From positions 30,261 to 94,260 of the forward strand of contig NZ_VIRF01000073.1 in NCBI RefSeq assembly GCF_008107685.1: DNA of 64,000 nucleotides, read 5' to 3'. This DNA comes from Novosphingobium sp. BW1 (GTDB lineage Bacteria; Pseudomonadota; Alphaproteobacteria; Sphingomonadales; Sphingomonadaceae). Positions within the stretch are counted from its first letter, which is position 1. Each line of letters begins with the position of its first letter. Positions 8,943 through 19,438 of the stretch are shown in pieces. The position numbers and the translations under genes are program-made. Below the pieces are notes generated by a model that saw nothing but the letters and a program-made list of their open reading frames with translations, was not told the origin of the DNA and ran no database searches.

Positions 8943-9716
8943 TCAGAACGAGATGCGCATGTAGCCCGCCAGACGGGTGCCGGTGTGGCGGTCCCAGTAG
9001 CGCGTGTCGCGGGCGGCGTCCTGATTGATGCTGGTTCCGCTCAGTTCCATTCCGATCGCGAGGTTAAGGCGCGAACGTTCCAAGGCGAGGTACCAGTTGG
9101 TGTAGTCGCCATCCGGGCGCAGGCGCACCGCGCGCTCGGCATCGTTGGTCGAGCCGATGGTCTGGCCAATACCTGCATATAGGGCGAGGGGGCTACCGGG
9201 GATGCCTGCGCCGATGTCGGCGGACAAGTAGAGGTTGTCGCCGCCAATGGCGTCCTGCGATGGGGCGTAGCTGGCACCTAGCGACAGCCAGGCGGGGCCC
9301 AATGTGCGTGACAGCGAGCCTTCGATCTCGACGTAGTCGAGCTCGCCTGCATCGATGAAAACGTGGCCGCGTGCGCCTGCCGAGAAGTCCCAGCCATCGC
9401 TGGAGGTCACGTACCTGGGTGCGATCTCGATCCCCAGTTCACTTCCGCCGTGACGCCGCGCGCCGCGCAACGTGGTGGCGTTGGCATCAACGACGATGTG
9501 CGAGATGATGGGAAGCGATCCGTCTACCTGAAGGGCGAGTTCGCCCTCATTGTCGCTGATGCCGCGGCTGCGCATGTCGGCGCGCGCTTCAAGTGCGGCG
9601 CTGGCCGTGCGCATCGCTTGCGCATGGGCTTGGCGGGGAGCGGCGAAAGCGCTCAGGGAGAAAAGCGAAGCCGCGAGAACTGCGGCAGAAAGTGTGCGCA
9701 CCATGCGGCTTCGCAT
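8943..9716 (-). CDS. TorF family putative outer-membrane porin
   Basis: A 257-residue protein with a signal peptide ending near RQAHA-QAMR. The mature part (ALEARADMRSRGISDNEGELALQV onward) shows alternating beta-strand pattern and ends in an aromatic, GYMRISF, typical of outer-membrane barrels. The early RGIS..E segment and the D-Y-VEIEG and SLGASYAPSQ strands match proteins annotated TorF family or gcw_chp. Substrate unknown. The two minus-strand genes 8943-9716 and 9726-10154 are 9 nt apart and probably cotranscribed. Confidence 0.8.
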   Translation of the reverse strand: MRSRMVRTLSAAVLAASLFSLSAFAAPRQAHAQAMRTASAALEARADMRSRGISDNEGELALQVDGSLPIISHIVVDANATTLRGARRHGGSELGIEIAPRYVTSSDGWDFSAGARGHVFIDAGELDYVEIEGSLSRTLGPAWLSLGASYAPSQDAIGGDNLYLSADIGAGIPGSPLALYAGIGQTIGSTNDAERAVRLRPDGDYTNWYLALERSRLNLAIGMELSGTSINQDAARDTRYWDRHTGTRLAGYMRISF

Positions 9717-9725
9717 AACGTCCTA

Positions 9726-10154
9726 TTAGCGCGCGGCCAAGGACCTCGCTGCGGTGATCGTGGCCGCCACGTGGGGACGGTCTTCCTGTGCGGTCAGCGC
9801 CAGATATTCATCGATGTCAGCGGAGGACTTCGCAACGAGATCAGCGTGCATGGTGTCGCGTGCCACGCAGCGGCCAGCGCGCGTGTGCGAGACTTCGCTG
9901 GTTCCCGGCAGCATGGCGGTGATCGCCTTGCCTGAAGCGCTGTCAGTGATGTGGCGCTCGATGGTAACGAGGCCCGAGACCTCGCAGCGCTTCATCCCGC
10001 GGCGGCCTGCGGGCGCAATGCCGACCTGTCGGGCCGAAGATTGGACGTGGGCGGCATAGGAAACGGTGTAGGCCTTGCCGTTCTGCTCATGCTCGACCGT
10101 GTGGGCGGGAGCCATGGCTGCGGCAGCGGTGAGGGCGATGGCGAGAATGCTCAT
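9726..10154 (-). CDS. Exported hypothetical protein
   Basis: A 142-residue protein starting MSILAIALTAAAAMAPAHT, a short signal peptide. The mature part has two cysteines (MKRCEV, AGRCVA) that could pair, and a repeated strand-like pattern (EHEQNGKAYTVSYAAHV; VTIERHITDSASGKA). It ends in an alanine/arginine-rich helix. I do not recognise a family. It is directly upstream of the TorF-like porin gene on the same strand with a 9-nt gap, suggesting one transcript. Confidence 0.65.
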   Translation of the reverse strand: MSILAIALTAAAAMAPAHTVEHEQNGKAYTVSYAAHVQSSARQVGIAPAGRRGMKRCEVSGLVTIERHITDSASGKAITAMLPGTSEVSHTRAGRCVARDTMHADLVAKSSADIDEYLALTAQEDRPHVAATITAARSLAAR

Positions 10155-10675
10155 AAGAATCCTTGCTAGGTGTGGTGCACGTGGCGGGCGAGAGGTGGGC
10201 GTGTGCCCGTGAGAGGACCCGGCCTAGGCCGCAAGGAGACGTCCCGGTCAACGCGGGCGCGCGGCTTCCTTCGCACAGTGAGAGAATGGGAAGGCCCCGG
10301 CGTCCGGGAATGCGGACGACCGGACACCGGGGCTGCGGCCTATGGCGCTGCGTGTACGCCAGAAGCCGCGGGGGCTGAGGCGCTACCGGTTGATGGATGG
10401 CGCGGCCGGGCAGGTCCTGTTCGGGGACGCGGCGAGGGGCCTGGGGATCGGCTGCAGGGAAGCCATCGACATCGTACTCTCTCCCAAAAGCAATAGCGCG
10501 CTCAATACATGTGCATATGTGCCTTTTGTTCGAGCGAGATCTGCCTATCCCCTGGGCAATGCCGCAATGTTTCTGGATCGAAAGAATGATTGGCCTTGGT
10601 TCATAGCGTTCGCCCAACCGTGCCCTCGGAACAGTGATGAACTCAGGAAAGGTCCACGTGGGCTGCGGACATGAA
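10155..10675. other. Intergenic stretch without a supported gene
   Basis: About 520 nt between a minus-strand gene start and the terminator of lpd. Open frames exist on both strands because of the high GC content, but none has a plausible ribosome site, a recognisable motif or family-like composition. The stretch 10490-10540 is locally AT-richer (an ATACATGTGCATATGT palindrome-like run) and may carry the promoter for the 9726-10154 gene. Confidence 0.5.
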
Positions 10676-10706
10676 AAAAGGGCGGCGCCAGCGGCACCGC
10701 CCTTTT
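10676..10706 (-). terminator. Terminator downstream of lpd, potentially bidirectional
   Basis: GGGCGG (10680-10685) pairs with CCGCCC (10697-10702); the inner GCC/GGC extend the stem past one mismatch. The stem is flanked by an A-run on the left and a T-run on the right, so it can act on either strand. It lies 22 nt after the lpd stop. Confidence 0.85.
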
Positions 10707-10728
10707 GGCTATTTCGTAAGGACTTCGA

Positions 10729-12126
10729 TCAGGTGTGGATCGGCTTGCCCTGAATGCCCATCGCGGCTTCCTTGATCGCTTCCGAGTGGGTCGGGTGAGC
10801 GTGGCACGTGTAGGCGATGTCTTCCGACGTGGCGCCGAATTCCATGGCTTGCGCAACCTGCGCGATCATGGTGCCAGCCACCGAGGCGATGCACCACACG
10901 CCGAGGACGCGGTCGGTTTCCGCGTCGGTGATGACCTTCACGAACCCCTCGGGCTCGTGGTTGGTCTTGGCGCGCGAGTTGGCCATCATCGGGAACTTGG
11001 AGGTCTTGACCTTGCCCTTTTCCTTGGCGGCTTCCTCGGTGAGGCCCACGCCCGCGATTTCAGGCTGGGTGTAGACGACGCTCGGGATGACGTCGTGGTT
11101 CACGATGCCGGTGAGGCCGGCAATGTTTTCCGCAACGGCAATGCCCTCGTCCTCGGCCTTGTGCGCGAGCATCGGGCCGGGGATCACGTCGCCGATCGCC
11201 CAGACGCCTTCGACCTTGGTGCCGAAGTCGTGGTCGGTCTCGATCTGGCCGCGCTGGTTCAGCTCAAGGCCGATCTTGTCGAGGCCGAGGTTGTCGGTGT
11301 TGGGCTTGCGGCCGATCGCGACGAGCACGACGTCGGCGTCCAGCACTTCCGCGTCGCCGCCCGCAGCGGGCTCAACGGTGACCTTGGCCGCGCCGTCCTT
11401 GACCTCGACGCCGGTGACCTTGGTCTTCAGCTTAAGGGTCATACCCTGTTTCTTGAAGATCTTGCCGGCTTCCTTGCGCACGTCGGTGTCCATGCCGGGC
11501 AGGAGCTGGTCGAGGTATTCGACCACGGTGACCTCGGCGCCGAGACGACGCCAGACCGAACCGAGTTCCAGACCGATCACGCCGCCGCCGATGACGACCA
11601 TCTTGCCCGGGACCTTGCCCAGTTCAAGCGCGCCGGTGCTGTCGACGACCACGCCGCCTGCGTTGTCGACCTCAACGCCGGGAAGCGGCGTGACCGACGA
11701 GCCGGTGGCAATGACGATGTTTTTGGCGGTCTTGGTTTCGCCGTTGACTTCGACGGTGTGCGCGTCCTTGAACTGCGCGTAGCCCTTGAGCCAGTCGACC
11801 TTGTTCTTCTTGAAGAGGAACTCGATGCCGCCGGTCAGGCCCTTGACCGCATCCTTGCGCTGGCCCTGCATCGTGTCGAGGTCAAGCTCGGGGGTGACCT
11901 TGATGCCCATGCTGGCCATCGCGCCATTGGCGGCGGCGTCGAAGTATTCCGAGGCGTGCAGAAGCGCCTTGGAGGGGATGCAGCCCACGTTGAGGCAGGT
12001 GCCGCCCAGAGTCTCGCGGCCTTCGGCGCATGCGGTCTTGAGACCCAGCTGCGCGCCGCGGATTGCCGCGACGTAGCCGCCCGGGCCCGCACCGATGACA
12101 AGGAGGTCGTAATCGTATTCAGCCAT
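10729..12126 (-). CDS. lpd: Dihydrolipoyl dehydrogenase (E3)
   Basis: A 465-residue flavoprotein. The N-terminal FAD site is VIGAGPGGYVAAIRGAQLGL, followed by the redox disulfide in GGTCLNVGCIPSKALL; the NAD site is VIGGGVIGLELGSVW; the dimer-interface catalytic pair is in HAHPTHSEA (His-x4-Glu). It reoxidises dihydrolipoamide on E2 using NAD. As last gene of the mdh-sucD-sucA-sucB-lpd block it is probably the E3 of 2-oxoglutarate dehydrogenase, and may serve pyruvate dehydrogenase too. Length is normal. Confidence 0.97.
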   Translation of the reverse strand: MAEYDYDLLVIGAGPGGYVAAIRGAQLGLKTACAEGRETLGGTCLNVGCIPSKALLHASEYFDAAANGAMASMGIKVTPELDLDTMQGQRKDAVKGLTGGIEFLFKKNKVDWLKGYAQFKDAHTVEVNGETKTAKNIVIATGSSVTPLPGVEVDNAGGVVVDSTGALELGKVPGKMVVIGGGVIGLELGSVWRRLGAEVTVVEYLDQLLPGMDTDVRKEAGKIFKKQGMTLKLKTKVTGVEVKDGAAKVTVEPAAGGDAEVLDADVVLVAIGRKPNTDNLGLDKIGLELNQRGQIETDHDFGTKVEGVWAIGDVIPGPMLAHKAEDEGIAVAENIAGLTGIVNHDVIPSVVYTQPEIAGVGLTEEAAKEKGKVKTSKFPMMANSRAKTNHEPEGFVKVITDAETDRVLGVWCIASVAGTMIAQVAQAMEFGATSEDIAYTCHAHPTHSEAIKEAAMGIQGKPIHT

Positions 12127-12152
12127 AACCTGGCTCCAATCCTTCGTTCGTC

Positions 12153-12225
12153 ATCCCCGTGTATAGCGGGGATCCCGTTTGTCGGGAGAGAAAAGAGCGG
12201 GACCCCCGCGACGCGGCGCGGGGGT
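12153..12225. repeat. Paired palindromes between sucB and lpd
   Basis: Two inverted repeats sit close together: ATCCCC (12153) with GGGGAT (12168), and ACCCCCGCG (12202) with CGCGGGGGT (12217-12225). The outer ends read TCATCCCCG and CGGGGGTGA, so the whole unit is also roughly palindromic. It resembles dispersed intergenic palindromes seen in sphingomonad genomes; it may be a processing or stability element in the sucB-lpd transcript. Confidence 0.55.
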
Positions 12226-12232
12226 GACGCGA

Positions 12233-13459
12233 TCAGAGGTCGATGAGGAGGCGCGTGGGGTCCTCGATCGCTTCCTTGATGGTCTTGAGCGCGGTAACCG
12301 CCTCGCGACCGTCGATGATGCGGTGGTCGTAGGACAGCGCGATGTACATCATCGGACGGATCACGATCTGGCCGTTACGCACGACCGGACGGTCCTCGAT
12401 GCGGTGAAGGCCGAGCACCGCCGACTGCGGCGGGTTGATGATCGGGGTCGACATGAGGCCACCGAACACGCCGCCGTTGGAAATGGTGAAGGTACCACCC
12501 TTCATGTCTTCCATGGTCAGCGTGCCTTCCTTGGCCTTCTTGCCGTAGTCCGCAATCGCCTTCTCGATACCCGCGAACGAGAGCTTGTCGCAATCCTTCA
12601 CAACGGGGACGACGAGACCGTTGGGGGCCGAGACCGCAATCGAGATGTCGACGTAGTCGTGGTAGACGATCTCGTTGCCGTCGATCTGCGCGTTGACCGC
12701 CGGGATGTCCTTGAGCGCGAGCACCGAGGCCTTCGCGAAGTAGGACATGAAGCCGAGCTTGATGCCGTGCTTCTTGGCGAAGATGTCCTTGTACTTGTTG
12801 CGCGATTCCATGACGGCCGACATGTCGACGTCATTGAACGTGGTGAGCAGGGCCGCATCTTCCTGCGCGCTCTTGAGGCGCTTGGCGATCGTCTGGCGCA
12901 GGCGCGTCATCTTTACGCGCTCTTCCTGACGGGCCGGAGCCGCAGCGACCGAACCGGCTGAAGCCGGCGCGTCGGCGGGCTTGTTCTTGGCGGCGGCGAT
13001 CACGTCATCCTTGGTGATGCGGCCGTCCTTGCCAGTGCCCTTGATGGTGGTCGGATCGATGCCGTATTCCAGCACTGCGCGGCGCACGGCCGGCGAAAGC
13101 ACGGCGGCATCGGTCGTGGAACCTTCGCTGGCGGCAGGCGCGGGAGCCGGGGCAGGGGCGGCGGCGGGAGCCGAAGCCTCTTCCTTCTTGGCGGCCGGTG
13201 CCGGAGCGGCCGCGCCGCCGGAGCCGGACTCGATCGTGGCGATCAGCGCGTCGACGGTGACGGTGTCACCCTCGGCGGCAAGCTGCTCGCCCATCACGCC
13301 GTCGTGCGGCGCCATGACGTCGATTGCGACCTTGTCGGTTTCCAGGCTGCAGATGGGCTCGTCGGCGGCAACCGCTTCACCGGGCTGCTTGAGCCATTCG
13401 CCAATGGTGGCCTCGGTGACGGATTCGCCGAGAGTGGGGACCTTGATTTCGGTGGACAT
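12233..13459 (-). CDS. sucB: 2-oxoglutarate dehydrogenase E2, dihydrolipoyllysine succinyltransferase
   Basis: A 408-residue protein with one lipoyl domain at the N-terminus (lysine in ETDKVAIDV, about residue 43), an Ala/Pro-rich flexible linker, a peripheral-subunit-binding domain near residues 120-155 ([19 protein letters not shown]) and the catalytic core ending [13 protein letters not shown] with the active-site His. It transfers succinyl groups to CoA. The single lipoyl domain and the context with sucA identify it as the 2-oxoglutarate enzyme and not pyruvate dehydrogenase E2. It starts 9 nt after the sucA stop, so both are translated from one message. Confidence 0.96.
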   Translation of the reverse strand: MSTEIKVPTLGESVTEATIGEWLKQPGEAVAADEPICSLETDKVAIDVMAPHDGVMGEQLAAEGDTVTVDALIATIESGSGGAAAPAPAAKKEEASAPAAAPAPAPAPAASEGSTTDAAVLSPAVRRAVLEYGIDPTTIKGTGKDGRITKDDVIAAAKNKPADAPASAGSVAAAPARQEERVKMTRLRQTIAKRLKSAQEDAALLTTFNDVDMSAVMESRNKYKDIFAKKHGIKLGFMSYFAKASVLALKDIPAVNAQIDGNEIVYHDYVDISIAVSAPNGLVVPVVKDCDKLSFAGIEKAIADYGKKAKEGTLTMEDMKGGTFTISNGGVFGGLMSTPIINPPQSAVLGLHRIEDRPVVRNGQIVIRPMMYIALSYDHRIIDGREAVTALKTIKEAIEDPTRLLIDL

Positions 13460-13468
13460 GATTTACTC

Positions 13469-16321
13469 TCAAGCCTTCTGCTTGCGACGGAGTTCGGAAC
13501 GGACGGAGAGGTGGAGTGCGTCGGCGACCAGGGCCGACTGCTCGGCCACGTGGCGCTTGGCAAGGCCGGTTGCAGGCGAAGCCGAAGCGTGGCGACCGGC
13601 GTAACGCGGACGCGGGTTAGAGACGCCGGCTTCCTTGGCCGCGGCTTCGATCTCGCTTTCGACGAAGAACCAGGCACCGTTGTTCTTGGGCTCTTCCTGG
13701 CACCAGCAGATTTCCTCGAGGTTGGTCATGCGCGAGAGGCGCAGGGCCAGCGGCTCGCCCGGGAACGGGTAGAGCTGCTCGATGCGGATGATCTGGGTAT
13801 CGTCGATCTCATTTTCATCGCGCGCTTCGATGAGGTCGTAGTAGATCTTGCCCGAGCACAGGATGACCTTCTTGGTAGCCTTGTCTTCCGGCGCCTTGGG
13901 ATCGGAAAGGATACGGTAGAAGTGGCCGTCGCCGGTGAAATCCTCGGCCTTCGACTTGGCCGCCGCGTGACGCAGCAGCGACTTGGGCGTCATGATGATC
14001 AGAGGCTTGCGGAACGGACGGTGCATCTGCCGGCGCAGTACGTGGAAGTAGTTGGCCGGGGTGGTGATGTTGCACACTTGGATGTTGTCGTTCGCGCACA
14101 GCTGGAGGTAGCGCTCGAGGCGGGCCGAGGAGTGCTCGGGGCCCTGGCCTTCGTAGCCGTGGGGCAGCAGCATCACGAGACCGTTTGCACGTAGCCATTT
14201 CGATTCCGCGGAGGCGACGTACTGGTCGATGATGATCTGCGCGCCGTTGGCGAAGTCACCGAACTGAGCTTCCCACAGGACCAGGGTCTTGGGGTCGGCG
14301 CTGGCGTAGCCGTACTCGAAGCCGAGCACGCCGTATTCCGAAAGCGTCGAGTTCAGGACCTCGAAGGTACCGTGGGGCAGGGTCTTGATCGGCGTGTACT
14401 TGCGCTCGTCCTTCTGGTCGACCCAGACGGCGTGGCGCTGTGAGAAGGTTCCGCGTTCGCAGTCCTGGCCAGACAGGCGCACACCGTAACCTTCGGTCAC
14501 GAGGCTGCCGAAGGCGAGCGCCTCGGCGGTAGCCCAATCAAAACCTTCGCCCTCGGCGAACATCTCTTCCTTGGCCTTGAGTACGCGGCTCAGCGTCTTA
14601 TGGACGGTGAGGTCCTCCGGGACGGTGGTCAGCGTACGGCCCAGGCTGTCGAACAGCTTGGTGTCGATGCCGGTCTGCACGTTGCGGCGCGCGGTTTCGG
14701 CGTCGGCAGGCTTGTGGAAGCCCGACCAGCGGCCCGAGAACCAGTCGGCGTGGTTCGACTTGTAGGTCTTGGCCGCTTCGAACTCATCCTCAAGATGCGC
14801 GGTGAACGCGGCTTCGGTCTCGGCGAGGAAGTTCTCGTCGATGACGCCTTCGGACTTCAGGCGCTCCGAGTAGATCTTGGCGACACCGGGGTGCTTCTTG
14901 ATCTGGGCGTACATCAGGGGCTGCGTGAAACCGGGCTCGTCGCCTTCGTTGTGGCCGAAGCGGCGGTAGCACCACATGTCGATCACGATGTCGCGGCCGA
15001 AGGTCTGGCGGTAGTCGATCGCCAGCTTGCAGGCGAAGGTTACGGCTGCCGGATCATCGCCGTTCACGTGCAGAATCGGCGCCTGGACGCCCTTGGCGAC
15101 GTCCGAGGGGTATGGCGAGTTGCGCGCGAAGGCGGGGCTCGTCGTGAAGCCGATCTGGTTGTTGATGACGAAGTGGATGCAGCCGCCGGTGTTGTAGCCC
15201 TTGACGCCCGAGAGGCCGAAGCACTCCCAGACAACGCCCTGGCCGGCAAAGGCGGCATCGCCGTGGATGAGCACGGGAAGGACGGTCTTGTGCTTGGCAC
15301 CGGGGCCCACATCGTCGCCGATGTCGTCGTGGCTGACCTGGTAGCTGCGGACTTTGCCGAGCACGACCGGGTTCACGGTTTCGAGGTGTGAGGGGTTGGG
15401 CATGAGGCTCATGTGAACCTTGATGCCGTCGAACTCACGGTCCGCCGAGGTGCCCAGGTGGTACTTCACGTCGCCCGAGCCACCCACGTCCTCGGGGTTG
15501 GCGGTGCCGCCCGAGAATTCGTGGAAGATGACTTTGTAGGGCTTGGCAAGGACGTTGGCGAGGACGTTCAGGCGGCCGCGGTGGGCCATGCCGTAGACGA
15601 TTTCCTTGACGCCGAGCTGGCCGCCGTACTTGATCACGGCTTCAAGAGCCGGAATCATCGACTCGCCGCCATCGAGGCCGAAGCGCTTGGTGCCGACGTA
15701 CTTTTTGCCAAGAAACTTCTCGTACTGCTCGCCGCGTACGACGGCCTGAAGGATCGCCTTCTTGCCTTCGGGAGTGAACTCGATTTCCTTGTCGGGACCC
15801 TCGAAGCGGTCCTGGAGGAAGCGGCGCTCCTCGACGTCGGCGATGTGCATGTACTCGAGGCCGACGTTGCCGCAGTAGTTGGCGCGCAGGATCTGCACCA
15901 GCTCGCGCACGGTCGTCCACTCGAGGCCGAGGTTGCCGCCGACGAAGACCGGACGGTCGAGGGCTGCGCCTTCAAAACCGTGGTATTCGGGCGTGAGGTC
16001 CTTGGGCAGCTCGCGCTTGGCAAGGCCCAGCGGGTCGAGGTTGGCGGCCATGTGGCCACGCACGCGGTAGGTGCGGATGAGCATCATGGCGCGGATCGAG
16101 TCCGCAGCAGCCTGATCGATGCTCTTCTGGTCGACCTTCGCGCCGCCCTTGCCGGCGGCCTTCTCGACAGCCATGCGCAGAGCGGAAGGATCGAGGCCCT
16201 GGGTCAGGTCGTCTTCGAACTCGGCGCCGACGAGGGGCCAGTTCTTGCGCTGCCAGCTGGGTCCCTGCTGGGGGCCGTCAAGGCCCGTATCGGGGGTGAA
16301 CTCGAAACTTTCGTCGCCCAT
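13469..16321 (-). CDS. sucA: 2-oxoglutarate dehydrogenase E1 component
   Basis: A 950-residue thiamine-diphosphate enzyme of normal length. It has the family pieces GMAHRGRLNVLANV, a ThDP/Mg site around GDAAFAGQGVVWE and INNQIGFTT, and the C-terminal GFEYGYASADPKTLVLWEAQFGDF block. It decarboxylates 2-oxoglutarate and passes the succinyl group to lipoyl-E2. The start MGDESFEF lies 192 nt from the sucD stop, with a 10-bp hairpin in that gap. Confidence 0.97.
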   Translation of the reverse strand: MGDESFEFTPDTGLDGPQQGPSWQRKNWPLVGAEFEDDLTQGLDPSALRMAVEKAAGKGGAKVDQKSIDQAAADSIRAMMLIRTYRVRGHMAANLDPLGLAKRELPKDLTPEYHGFEGAALDRPVFVGGNLGLEWTTVRELVQILRANYCGNVGLEYMHIADVEERRFLQDRFEGPDKEIEFTPEGKKAILQAVVRGEQYEKFLGKKYVGTKRFGLDGGESMIPALEAVIKYGGQLGVKEIVYGMAHRGRLNVLANVLAKPYKVIFHEFSGGTANPEDVGGSGDVKYHLGTSADREFDGIKVHMSLMPNPSHLETVNPVVLGKVRSYQVSHDDIGDDVGPGAKHKTVLPVLIHGDAAFAGQGVVWECFGLSGVKGYNTGGCIHFVINNQIGFTTSPAFARNSPYPSDVAKGVQAPILHVNGDDPAAVTFACKLAIDYRQTFGRDIVIDMWCYRRFGHNEGDEPGFTQPLMYAQIKKHPGVAKIYSERLKSEGVIDENFLAETEAAFTAHLEDEFEAAKTYKSNHADWFSGRWSGFHKPADAETARRNVQTGIDTKLFDSLGRTLTTVPEDLTVHKTLSRVLKAKEEMFAEGEGFDWATAEALAFGSLVTEGYGVRLSGQDCERGTFSQRHAVWVDQKDERKYTPIKTLPHGTFEVLNSTLSEYGVLGFEYGYASADPKTLVLWEAQFGDFANGAQIIIDQYVASAESKWLRANGLVMLLPHGYEGQGPEHSSARLERYLQLCANDNIQVCNITTPANYFHVLRRQMHRPFRKPLIIMTPKSLLRHAAAKSKAEDFTGDGHFYRILSDPKAPEDKATKKVILCSGKIYYDLIEARDENEIDDTQIIRIEQLYPFPGEPLALRLSRMTNLEEICWCQEEPKNNGAWFFVESEIEAAAKEAGVSNPRPRYAGRHASASPATGLAKRHVAEQSALVADALHLSVRSELRRKQKA

Positions 16322-16461
16322 GGAATCACCTTTTCACGCCAGTATCGTCTCTGCGGCGCATGGAGGAATAGTTTTGGGACACTGTCGGGGGCCGGAGAGG
16401 AAGGCGCGGCAGTGGGATTACAGTTCTGTCGGCGTTTGGACGCCTTGTGTTTGTTGCCGCG

Positions 16462-16500
16462 TGGAGGCGGCTACCCGGAAAAACCGAAAGGCCGCCTCCA
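16462..16500 (-). promoter_or_regulatory. Hairpin between sucD and sucA
   Basis: TGGAGGCGGC (16462-16471) and GCCGCCTCCA (16491-16500) are a perfect 10-bp inverted repeat directly after the sucD stop. No T-run follows on the minus strand, so it is more likely a 3'-end-stabilising or partial attenuation hairpin within the operon than a full terminator. Confidence 0.55.
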
Positions 16501-16512
16501 CCGGGAATAGGG

Positions 16513-17403
16513 TCAGGCCACTTCCTTGATGGCTTCGACCAGCGTCTCGCCGAGAAGCGAGGGGCTGGCAGCCACGCGGATGCCGGCCTCTTCCATTGCT
16601 GCGATCTTGTCTTCGGCGCCGCCCTGGCCGCCCGAGACAATCGCGCCTGCGTGGCCCATGCGGCGGCCCGGAGGCGCCGTACGGCCCGCGATGAAGCCAG
16701 CCATCGGCTTCTTGCGGCCACGCTTGGCTTCGTCCTTGAGGAACTGTGCAGCTTCCTCTTCGGCCGAGCCTCCGATTTCGCCGATCATGATGATCGACTT
16801 GGTCTCGTCGTCGGCGAGGAACAGCTCGAGGACGTCGATGAAGTTGGTGCCGTTGACCGGGTCACCGCCGATGCCGACGGCCGTGGTCTGGCCAAGGCCG
16901 GCGTTGGTGGTCTGGAACACGGCTTCGTAGGTCAGCGTGCCCGAGCGCGAGACCACGCCGACCGAACCCTTCGAGAAGATGTTGGCGGGCATGATGCCGA
17001 TCTTGCACTCACCGGGGGTGAGGAGGCCGGGGCAGTTGGGGCCGATGAGGCGCGACTTCGAACCCGACAGCGCGCGCTTCACGCGAACCATGTCGAGCAC
17101 GGGCACACCCTCGGTGATGGCGACGATCAATTCGATCTCGGCGTCGATGGCTTCGAGGATGGCGTCCGCGCAGCCCGAGGGCGGAACATAGACGCACGAG
17201 GCGTTCGCGCCGGTCACGGCCTTGGCCTCGGCCACGGTATCGAACTGGGGCAGGCCCAGGTGATCGGTACCGCCCTTGCCGGGGGTCACGCCGGCAACCA
17301 TCTGGGTGCCATAGTCAAGCGCGGCCTGGGTATGGAAGCTGCCGGTCTTGCCGGTCATACCCTGCGTGATGACCTTGGTATTCTTGTCGACGAGAATGGA
17401 CAT
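16513..17403 (-). CDS. sucD: Succinyl-CoA synthetase (ADP-forming) subunit alpha
   Basis: A 296-residue protein from the ATG at 17403 ([19 protein letters not shown]), chosen over an upstream ATG because an AGGAA ribosome site lies 10 nt before it and the family starts here. CoA-binding Rossmann motif [12 protein letters not shown], the GPNCPG stretch and the phospho-histidine region [16 protein letters not shown] are present. With the beta subunit it converts succinyl-CoA to succinate and ATP. The beta gene sucC, which commonly precedes sucD in alphaproteobacteria, is not next to it nor elsewhere in this window. Confidence 0.96.
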   Translation of the reverse strand: MSILVDKNTKVITQGMTGKTGSFHTQAALDYGTQMVAGVTPGKGGTDHLGLPQFDTVAEAKAVTGANASCVYVPPSGCADAILEAIDAEIELIVAITEGVPVLDMVRVKRALSGSKSRLIGPNCPGLLTPGECKIGIMPANIFSKGSVGVVSRSGTLTYEAVFQTTNAGLGQTTAVGIGGDPVNGTNFIDVLELFLADDETKSIIMIGEIGGSAEEEAAQFLKDEAKRGRKKPMAGFIAGRTAPPGRRMGHAGAIVSGGQGGAEDKIAAMEEAGIRVAASPSLLGETLVEAIKEVA

Positions 17404-17474
17404 AGGGTTATTCCTGTTCCTGGGCTGGATCGACCTCAAAGGTCGGGGTCCGGTGTACTAGGAGTAATGCGCGG

Positions 17475-17499
17475 TGCGGACCAGAGCCTCCGGTCCGCA
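17475..17499 (-). promoter_or_regulatory. Hairpin between mdh and sucD
   Basis: TGCGGACC (17475-17482) and GGTCCGCA (17492-17499) are a perfect 8-bp inverted repeat with a 9-nt loop just after the mdh stop. No clear T-run follows. It is located where sucC would usually be. Confidence 0.5.
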
Positions 17500-17517
17500 A
17501 CACACAAGTGTATTTGC

Positions 17518-18878
<1,361 letters not shown>

Positions 18879-18912
18879 AAAAAGCCCCTCGACCATGGGG
18901 GCAAAGGGGCTT
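18879..18912 (-). terminator. Terminator after the 18938-19312 gene
   Basis: AAGCCCCT (18882-18889) and AGGGGCTT (18905-18912) form an 8-bp stem. On the minus strand the stem is followed by a T-run (the complement of the A-run ending at 18883). It lies 26 nt past the stop of the hypothetical gene. Confidence 0.8.
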
Positions 18913-18937
18913 CGCGAGTGCGGTTTGCCGGAAGGTC

Positions 18938-19312
18938 TCAGAAGCCGGTGGCGAGATGGCTTTCGAACTGTTCGGCCATGCGACGATCGAGCTGGCGGCA
19001 GATCGAGATCCACCAGGTGCAGGAGCGCGTGTCCCCCACGAGCCGCGCGGCCTGAGCGTTGTGGCGGGCATGCTCGGCTGCGGACAGGCCGTGGCGGGCG
19101 AAGTGCTGGAGCGCTTCGGTAAGGAGGGTCTCGTCGTTGGCAGGTGCTGGGGTCGGGTCGATCTCGCGCGAGACGATCGAGACGTCGATCGAGCCTGAGC
19201 GGCACTTGCGGTCGGCGTTGTCGTTGGTGCTGTCGAGCGGGGCCGAAACGCATTGAATGCGCTCGAGGAAGGGGATGGCTCGTCCTTTCGCAGCTGCGAA
19301 GCGTATTGCCAT
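18938..19312 (-). CDS. Conserved-looking hypothetical protein
   Basis: A 124-residue frame. Its C-terminal half (TLLTEALQHFARHGLSAAEH, then HNAQAARLVGD, then CTWWISICRQLDRRMAEQF) is an amphipathic helical pattern that reads like a real protein, and a good intrinsic terminator follows. The ATG at 19312 has only a weak ribosome site, so the start may be internal. No signal peptide or known domain. I recall similar HGLSAAERAR...WWLxICRxLDRR patterns in sphingomonad hypothetical proteins, but cannot check this here. Confidence 0.6.
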   Translation of the reverse strand: MAIRFAAAKGRAIPFLERIQCVSAPLDSTNDNADRKCRSGSIDVSIVSREIDPTPAPANDETLLTEALQHFARHGLSAAEHARHNAQAARLVGDTRSCTWWISICRQLDRRMAEQFESHLATGF

Positions 19313-19438
19313 TGTGTGGTCGAGGCCTTTCCGTTTCTCCAGAGTTCGGCTCCTCTGCTCCGTAAGAGCGGGCCCGTGAGAGAATCCCTATCACTCAAGG
19401 CGCTAAGTCTTTGTGTGGGGCTATGGTTTCCAAATGGT

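Noticed and set aside
10342..10674. 110-codon plus-strand frame before the lpd terminator
   Set aside because: No ribosome site, no recognisable motif, ends inside the A-run of the terminator.
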